Below, piece after piece: positions 59,153-64,000 of a stretch of 64,000 nucleotides of DNA. Origin of the DNA: Sporomusaceae bacterium (GTDB lineage Bacteria; Bacillota; Negativicutes; Sporomusales; UBA7701); contig JAVKTQ010000007.1 in NCBI GenBank assembly GCA_031460455.1, positions 116,305 through 180,304 of the forward strand. The letters are read 5' to 3'. Within the stretch, counting starts at the first letter, position 1. The number at the start of each line of letters is the position of its first letter. A model generated the notes under the pieces. That model ran no database searches, had not been told where the DNA came from, and saw only the letters and a program-made list of their open reading frames with translations. Position numbers and translations under genes: made by a program.

Positions 59153-61271
59153 AGCTGAGCCGCCTCGCTTCCTGCAGCATGTCTTCCCACATCCGCCGGA
59201 ATTTTGCCCGCTCGTCGTCGAGCACCTTTTGCACATCCGCCGCCTTCGCACTGTCGCCCACCTGGATGACCGGCGCGAATGTGGCGGTGAAGGTACCACC
59301 GCCGCCCGCCGACACGCCCAGCATCTCCCCGGTTTTCTGCCACAGCCCAAGCGACCGGCTGCTGCCGTCGATGGGGATTGCAGATTCCGGTACCCCCGCC
59401 TCGGCGAGCAGGCCGACATGCGGTCGGTCGAAGATGCCACCGGCAGCGTGGGGGATGACGGGTATGTCGCCGACTCCGCCGGCGACGGGCATGCTGACCG
59501 GGACGTTTATGCCGGCGCCGAACAGATTCTTGAGCTTTTCCCACGCGCTTTCCAACCAGGCGAATTTCTCCTGAAACCAGGCGAGCACGGTATCCCAGTT
59601 TTTGTAGAGCGCCCAGCCAGCGGCGATCAGCGCCGCTACACCGACGATAACGAGCCCGATAGGATTTGCGGCCATTGCCGCATTGATCAGCCACTGCGCT
59701 GCCGCCCAGGCCCTTGTCGCTATAATGGCGGCTCGGGATGCGAGAACCGTACCGTCGGTGGCCATCCTGCCCAGGAACATCCAGCGTGTAAACGCGATCA
59801 GCGGCGCCACTGCCCTGGCGACAACGAAGGTTGCCATCGACGCTGCCAGCGCAAAGGCCACCAGCCCGGCAGCGCCAGTCATAACAGCGCTTGTCAGTGC
59901 CGGATGCTCACGGGCGAACATGCCGATCGATTCGGCCAAGTTGGCTAGACCCTGAGCTTTTTCATTGAGGCTCGGTAGCAAGCTTTCGCCCAGAGCCCCG
60001 GCCGCCCGCGCGAGCGCAGCCTGGGTACCTTCCAATTGCCTCTTTGAGGTCTTAGACATTATCTCGAATTCTTTACGCACGCTGCCCTTGGCAGCCTCGG
60101 AATTTGCTTTTTTGATGGCGTCCAGGAATTTGTCGTAGTTCCCTGTCAGCTTACTGATGGTGTCGATATGATCCTTGCCGATCAGTTCGGCGAGCACGTT
60201 GTTTTGAGTTGCTTTATCGAGCATCTGAATGCGCTCGAAGAGGTTCAGGATCGTAGCGTCGGCGTCCTTGATCATCCCGGACTGCAGCTGCTCAGCGCTC
60301 ATGCCGATTACAGCCAGAGCCTCCTGGAAACCCTTTGACTCCACTGGCGCCGCGGCGAATTTGGTCAGCATGTTATTGATTGCCCGACTGGCAATCTCGG
60401 CCCGCTCGCCGGCAGCCAACAATCCGCCCCCCAGACCGATGGTCAAACCTTCGCTCATCGACGGCGCCAGTCCCTTTATGACGCCAGCGGTGCGTTTTAC
60501 GAAGTCAATCAGTTCGTCGCCGGTGGCCAGCGTCTGGTCGTCGACGTAGTTGATCTTGTCGGCCAGGGCTTCCAGCTTGGCAATGCCCTCGGCCGTTTCC
60601 AGGTTATAGCCCAGAGCGTTGCCGATCTTCGCCATGTCGGTGGACACCTGCTCGGCCGGCAGTTCGAAGGCTGTCCCCATCATGACGCCCATCTCCGTCA
60701 TCCTGCGGAGATTTTCAGCTCCCTTGACACCTGACCTGGCGGAAAGGGCATAAGCTTTCGCGACTTCGTCGGGGTACCTCATCAGATCCCTGGACAGTGC
60801 CAGGATATCCAGTTTCGCCTGCAGACCGATTTCCGTCAGTCTGCCCGCCTCATCCCTGGCATTGTCGACCTGTTTGGCCACGTAGGCCATTTCGGTATCG
60901 AAAGAAATCGCCGCCGCTGCGGGAACTGCGAGACCAGCCCCGGCGGCCGCCGCCGTGGTAGCCACGCCCCTGGCCTTGTCCCCAACCCCGCTCACCCGGC
61001 TCTGAAGTGCTTGCGACCTGGCCAGCCGCCCCTGCAGCTGCTCGACCTTATAGAGTTGCGCAGTCAGTTTTTCGTAACTTGCCGCGTACTCTAGGGTGGA
61101 AACGATACCTTTCCGCTGCTGCATCTCCAGTTCGCGCATGGCAGCCCGGGTGCTCTTGACGTTGGTCTGCAGGGTGGACAATTGCTGCGACGCACCGGAG
61201 AAGGTGCTGCTGAACGAACTGCCGAGCCTAGCGGCGAGGTTAAAGGCTATTTCGTACGTTTTACTGGCCAT
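59145..61271 (-). CDS. Tail tape measure protein
   Basis: A 708-residue protein that sets tail length. The N-terminus is a coiled coil (residues 20-90). The TMP core follows: EMAYVAKQVDNARDEAGRLT, SGVKGAENLRRMTEMGVMM and LADKINYVDDQTLATGDE. Hydrophobic segments lie near residues 460-560 (TGAAGLVAFALAASMATFVV, GLVIVGVAALIAAGWALYKN). The C-terminal AGGIFDRPHVGLLAEAG motif is common in P2-like TMPs. By length, it predicts a tail near 100 nm. Confidence 0.94.
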   Translation of the reverse strand: MASKTYEIAFNLAARLGSSFSSTFSGASQQLSTLQTNVKSTRAAMRELEMQQRKGIVSTLEYAASYEKLTAQLYKVEQLQGRLARSQALQSRVSGVGDKARGVATTAAAAGAGLAVPAAAAISFDTEMAYVAKQVDNARDEAGRLTEIGLQAKLDILALSRDLMRYPDEVAKAYALSARSGVKGAENLRRMTEMGVMMGTAFELPAEQVSTDMAKIGNALGYNLETAEGIAKLEALADKINYVDDQTLATGDELIDFVKRTAGVIKGLAPSMSEGLTIGLGGGLLAAGERAEIASRAINNMLTKFAAAPVESKGFQEALAVIGMSAEQLQSGMIKDADATILNLFERIQMLDKATQNNVLAELIGKDHIDTISKLTGNYDKFLDAIKKANSEAAKGSVRKEFEIMSKTSKRQLEGTQAALARAAGALGESLLPSLNEKAQGLANLAESIGMFAREHPALTSAVMTGAAGLVAFALAASMATFVVARAVAPLIAFTRWMFLGRMATDGTVLASRAAIIATRAWAAAQWLINAAMAANPIGLVIVGVAALIAAGWALYKNWDTVLAWFQEKFAWLESAWEKLKNLFGAGINVPVSMPVAGGVGDIPVIPHAAGGIFDRPHVGLLAEAGVPESAIPIDGSSRSLGLWQKTGEMLGVSAGGGGTFTATFAPVIQVGDSAKAADVQKVLDDERAKFRRMWEDMLQEARRLSYA

Positions 61272-61286
61272 TAGGCACCATCCTTT

Positions 61287-61466
61287 CTAACGAGTCGGCT
61301 TTTCGCTCGCAACCTTAATCGATGCGTCTACCCATTGCGCCAGCTCTAGTAATGGCGTGTTGAACCAGACCATGGCCGGCGTATACGTCGCCTTGGCCAG
61401 TCGGACACACACGACCCTGAGCAGCGCACCGGGATCTCCCGCCGGGAGGTCTATCCGAGTAAAAAA
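61287..61466 (-). CDS. Frameshift extension of tail chaperone (gpE'-like)
   Basis: After a -1 slip at 61460-61466 the frame continues TRIDLPAGDPGALLRVVCVR, LAKATYTPAMVWFNTPLLEL, AQWVDASIKVASEKPTR and stops at 61287. No good start codon lies within it, so it is read only as a fusion to the upstream gene. It is the position of P2 E' and lambda T, between tube and tape measure. Confidence 0.75.
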   Translation of the reverse strand, partial: FFTRIDLPAGDPGALLRVVCVRLAKATYTPAMVWFNTPLLELAQWVDASIKVASEKPTR

Positions 61467-61726
61467 TTTTGCACCGCCGTTTTCACCGCCGTGAAATCCT
61501 TGGCGGGAAGGGCGAGGATCATGTCGACGGGTACCTTTGCGGCCTTAGCGGACACGACGGCGAGGTAAACGGCCGAAAACTCCTGCACCTGACCCGCGTC
61601 TCCGAGCAGTCGCGCTTCCCGCGACGCGTCGACGAGGTCTTTCCCTGTAAGGCCGTCGAGGTCGATCTTCAATTCCTTGTATTCCTTACCTTCGAAGGTA
61701 TGGGTTTTGCCAAACTTGATGTTCAT
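61451..61726 (-). CDS. Tail assembly chaperone (gpE-like)
   Basis: A 91-residue protein: FGKTHTFEGKEYKELKIDLD, LTGKDLVDASREARLLGDAG, then QNFLLG before the stop at 61451. It is placed between the tube and tape measure genes, as in all contractile-tail phages. The ATG at 61726 follows AAAGGG. A slippery heptamer lies 3 codons before the stop. It acts as a chaperone that coats the tape measure protein during tail assembly. Confidence 0.88.
   Translation of the reverse strand: MNIKFGKTHTFEGKEYKELKIDLDGLTGKDLVDASREARLLGDAGQVQEFSAVYLAVVSAKAAKVPVDMILALPAKDFTAVKTAVQNFLLG
61460..61466 (-). promoter_or_regulatory. -1 ribosomal frameshift site
   Basis: The mRNA-sense heptamer T TTT TTA is in the correct phase (codons AAT TTT TTA). 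An overlapping A AAT TTT is also slippery. The zero frame stops 6 nt later, while the -1 frame stays open for 57 codons. Confidence 0.8.
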
Positions 61727-61782
61727 GTTCACAGCCCTTTCATGAAGTCAGGGGCCCCGTTTTTACGGAGCCCCCGCTTTTC

Positions 61783-62304
61783 TTAAACCAGCCCCAGCGC
61801 CGAGCGGACGTCGGCGAGTACATCCACGCCGTCGATCTTGGCGATATAGTTGTACTTGTCGATTTCGATGACATCCGCGCCGTCGAGGGCAACCTTGATG
61901 TAGGAGACCTCGAGTTCGTTGCTGCTTTCCATCTGGGCGCCGACTTCGAACTTGCCCAGCGAGGTTTTCTTCGGGGTGGCCCGGATGGTGATCCTGATCG
62001 GAACAACCTTGTAAGCCCCTGACGCGGAATCCATCACCTGAGACGCGCCGCGAAGGTCCAGCGCATGAACCTCCTGCCGCGACAAAAAGGCGATCGGTTT
62101 GACTAGCGTCCGCCAGTTCAACACGAGCGTCATGCTGCCGTAGTGCCCGAGGACGGGGCTATCTACCTCGCCGGCAATCCCGGCGCCCTTGATCGTCTCA
62201 GTCATGGCTTCGAGCTCGGGCAGCTGCACGTCGGCGGTCCCCACCAGGTCGACGCCGTCACGGTAAACCCGGTAGGAGATGAGTTTTTCAGGTACCTGAT
62301 TCAT
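61783..62304 (-). CDS. Major tail tube protein (FII-like)
   Basis: A 173-residue tube protein: YRVYRDGVDLVGTADVQLPE, GIAGEVDSPVLGHYGSMTLV, TPKKTSLGKFEVGAQMESSN and a final EIDKYNYIAKIDGVDVLADV. These match P2 FII-type tubes. A GC-rich hairpin follows between this gene and the chaperone gene (61748-61775), perhaps adjusting their ratio. Confidence 0.94.
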   Translation of the reverse strand: MNQVPEKLISYRVYRDGVDLVGTADVQLPELEAMTETIKGAGIAGEVDSPVLGHYGSMTLVLNWRTLVKPIAFLSRQEVHALDLRGASQVMDSASGAYKVVPIRITIRATPKKTSLGKFEVGAQMESSNELEVSYIKVALDGADVIEIDKYNYIAKIDGVDVLADVRSALGLV

Positions 62305-62319
62305 CTCTTATCCCCCTTC

Positions 62320-63780
62320 CTATTCCCCGAACAGCGTAGCCAGGTACGCCGGGTCGTACTCGAGGATGAAGTCGATTTCACGCGCCGGCCCGGGCGGCGT
62401 CACGTAAACGTGGAACCGAATTATCCCGTCCATCAGGTCGGTGGTCGGGTTTTCTTCGGTCAGGACCGCAACTCTGCCGCCGAGGATGATGCCGCGGGCG
62501 GCGAGGCCGTTAAGCCAGATATTGTTCGAATCGGTGACGGTTTCGACGAGCCGCCGGTTCATGGGGTTGTCGACCTTCTGCCAGTAGGTCAGGATCAGCG
62601 TGTTGGCGATCCAGTTAAACATGCGCTTGATGGGGATAAACGCATCTTTCGGGTCGGTCACGCCCGGATAGCAGCCGGTGCGGTTGCCCCAGACCTTCCA
62701 GCCGCCGATGAAATTGAGCGCCGTCACGATGCCTTCGCCGTTCAGGTAGGCCGCTTGCTCGGGGCCGAGCACCACTTCGGTACCGTCCGCCAGCACCGCG
62801 CCGTTAGCCTGGAGGGACTTGTTCGACGGGCTGACATACGGGATATCGTCGTTGGCAGCGTCGGTTTTGCACATAATGCCGGCCAGCTGGGTGGACAGGT
62901 GGTACTGCTTGGTGCCGAGCTTCACTTGGGGCCAGCAGGGGATCTCCAGCGGGTCGACATAGTTGTTGGTGGTTTTCCACGCGGGGACCTCGCTGTAGAG
63001 GTCGGCGCCCGTGCTGGTGCTGTCGATGTCAACGACCGCAATGGCCTTAAAATGACTGTTGATGTTGCCGGCCTTGGCTTTCATGACCGCCTCGACCTCG
63101 GGATCGTGCGACCAACCGGGCGCCAGGATCATCCCAGGGACCAGGCGGAACAAGGGGAACACCTTGTTGATGAGCTCCAGGCCCTCGGGCGCTCCGGTGG
63201 TACCGTCGATGCCGCCGATAATATCGTCCTTGTCGACGGCGGCGGGATCGAGTTTATCGTAGGTTACGACCAGTGACGTGGTGTCGGTGGTGATGGCGCC
63301 GCCGACGACGCGGGTGATGAGAACCTTCCCGTCGTCATCGAAGGCGGCGGTATAGTCGGTATTTTTGATGAGCGGCTGGCCGGCTTCGGTGAGCTTGACG
63401 ACCAGCGAACTGAGCAGGATGCCGAGATCGGTCAACGTCTTCTGCCCGGCGACCAGCACGGCGGCAGAGTTGGTGACAGCGGTTTTGTGGGTGGCGCTGT
63501 CCAGGACGTTGACGAATACGACGGGCGCAACGCCGAAAAGGGAGAAATGCGAATTCATGAACTCGCACAGAGTGTAGTTGGCCCAGTCGTCAGAATAGCC
63601 GAGGGCGGCTACAGCCTCGGTGTAGGTGTAGCAGAGCACCGGAGTATTGACCGCCGCCGCCGCAGTCGCCAGGTTGACCGGCGCCGTGCCGAATACGACG
63701 GGCAGGCCGGCGCTCGTACGCACGGGCGGCAGGATCGAGGTGGGGATTTCGGATGCGTACACACCGTGTTTATAGGTCAT
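62320..63780 (-). CDS. Tail sheath protein (FI-like)
   Basis: A 486-residue contractile sheath: YKHGVYASEIPTSILPPVRT, TAPVNLATA, and a C-terminus with FNWIANTLILTYWQKVDNPM and GIIRFHVYVTPPGPAREIDF, the conserved inner domain that forms the mesh with neighbouring subunits. GGAGGTAAGTAAATAA lies before the ATG. It is the most upstream complete tail gene in the window. Confidence 0.95.
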   Translation of the reverse strand: MTYKHGVYASEIPTSILPPVRTSAGLPVVFGTAPVNLATAAAAVNTPVLCYTYTEAVAALGYSDDWANYTLCEFMNSHFSLFGVAPVVFVNVLDSATHKTAVTNSAAVLVAGQKTLTDLGILLSSLVVKLTEAGQPLIKNTDYTAAFDDDGKVLITRVVGGAITTDTTSLVVTYDKLDPAAVDKDDIIGGIDGTTGAPEGLELINKVFPLFRLVPGMILAPGWSHDPEVEAVMKAKAGNINSHFKAIAVVDIDSTSTGADLYSEVPAWKTTNNYVDPLEIPCWPQVKLGTKQYHLSTQLAGIMCKTDAANDDIPYVSPSNKSLQANGAVLADGTEVVLGPEQAAYLNGEGIVTALNFIGGWKVWGNRTGCYPGVTDPKDAFIPIKRMFNWIANTLILTYWQKVDNPMNRRLVETVTDSNNIWLNGLAARGIILGGRVAVLTEENPTTDLMDGIIRFHVYVTPPGPAREIDFILEYDPAYLATLFGE

Positions 63781-63784
63781 TTAT

Positions 63785-64000
63785 TTACTTACCTCCTTTT
63801 CTGAGATAGTCGAGAACCTGGCCATAGGCGATATGCGCGGGACGGCCAGTAACGGCCAGGTCTTTCTGCGTGGCCGCCAAGCTGCTAACCGGCACGCACA
63901 GCGCTTTGATCGCCGGGCATTTTTCGATAAGCCGGTCCAGGTGAGCCGGCAACTTGCCCTTGAAAACGGTGTGCTGCTGCAGCGCTCCGCCTGGGATATT
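63785..64000 (-). CDS. Unknown phage protein, C-terminal part
   Basis: The gene is cut by the right window edge. The last 71 residues include TVFKGKLPAHLDRLIEKCPA, IKALCVPVSSLAATQKDLAV and GQVLDYLRKGGK. It ends 4 nt before the sheath ATG, and its last codons contain the sheath ribosome site. In P2-like phages this slot often holds a small tail-terminator or fibre-related protein; no family is recognised. Confidence 0.7.
   Translation of the reverse strand, partial: NIPGGALQQHTVFKGKLPAHLDRLIEKCPAIKALCVPVSSLAATQKDLAVTGRPAHIAYGQVLDYLRKGGK

Larger units (their letters stand above)
47591..64000. mobile_element. P2-like contractile-tail prophage (left part)
   Basis: From the tRNA scar to the window edge nearly all genes are phage-like: sheath, tube, tail chaperone, tape measure, baseplate, fibre and lysis genes, all on the minus strand, plus cargo next to the scar. 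Head, replication and integrase genes are not in the window and should lie beyond base 64000. Confidence 0.9.

Overview
The window looks like the chromosome of an anaerobic, endospore-forming Firmicute of high G+C, most likely a Negativicute of the Sporomusaceae type. The spore evidence is a spore photoproduct lyase (splB), an alpha/beta-type small acid-soluble spore protein with three decayed relatives, a GerMN lipoprotein and a sporulation-type amidase. The anaerobic evidence is a class I [4Fe-4S] fumarase, a fumarate reductase/succinate dehydrogenase, a 2-hydroxyacyl-CoA dehydratase-type protein with its ATPase, and TorD/MoeA. A spanin-like gene pair in the prophage fits a diderm (outer-membrane) host. 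No 16S gene is present, so the taxonomy is an inference.

1-16 kb, core genes: the end of a TyrR-type sigma-54 activator, alanine racemase, riboswitch-controlled thiC, a germination/cell-wall lipoprotein with an amidase, DUF3006 plus a ComEC-like metallo-beta-lactamase protein, the EndoAI/EndoA toxin-antitoxin pair, the Nnr repair enzyme with acpS, splB, a rhomboid protease, a CoA-disulfide reductase with rhodanese domain, and a torD-moeA pair. 16-24 kb is accessory and partly decayed. One intact SASP gene is followed by three SASP remnants and two fragments of a CheX-like gene, interleaved with a phosphoesterase, an MFS transporter, a LysR regulator, a QueG-like Fe-S protein, a cupin, a DJ-1/PfpI protein and ferritin.

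24-47 kb holds three tRNAs (Arg-UCU, Gly-UCC, Pro-UGG), a soluble diacid-type chemoreceptor, fumarase, an unusual sigma-54 activator with an N-terminal Rossmann-like domain, the fumarate reductase/SDH operon, a tiny C-x2-C protein behind a consensus sigma-54 promoter, a FadR-type regulator and a GlnK/GlnL-like two-component system. A long minus-strand block follows: CofE-like protein, dehydratase component, ATPase activator, HyuA-like protein, histone-deacetylase-fold protein, RNase PH, RdgB and YfcE. The block continues upstream with murI, a thioesterase, DUF3842 and an MFS transporter. A structured repeat of about 90-125 bp occurs at 2.0 kb and again at 43.0 kb.

47.6-64 kb is the left part of a P2-like contractile-tail prophage that runs off the window. 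Its left junction is a 48-nt 3' half of tRNA-Arg(CCG), a typical attachment-site scar. Reading leftward from the window edge, the order is an unknown protein, sheath, tube, tail chaperone with a -1 frameshift signal, tape measure, X, D, V, U, W, J, I, tail fibre, DUF4376 protein, XhlA-like and holin candidates, amidase endolysin, two cysteine-rich proteins, and two almost fully overlapping spanin-like frames. A cargo region next to the attachment site carries a small regulator with a palindromic operator candidate, a Wzz-like chain-length protein and a bPH-SHOCT protein.
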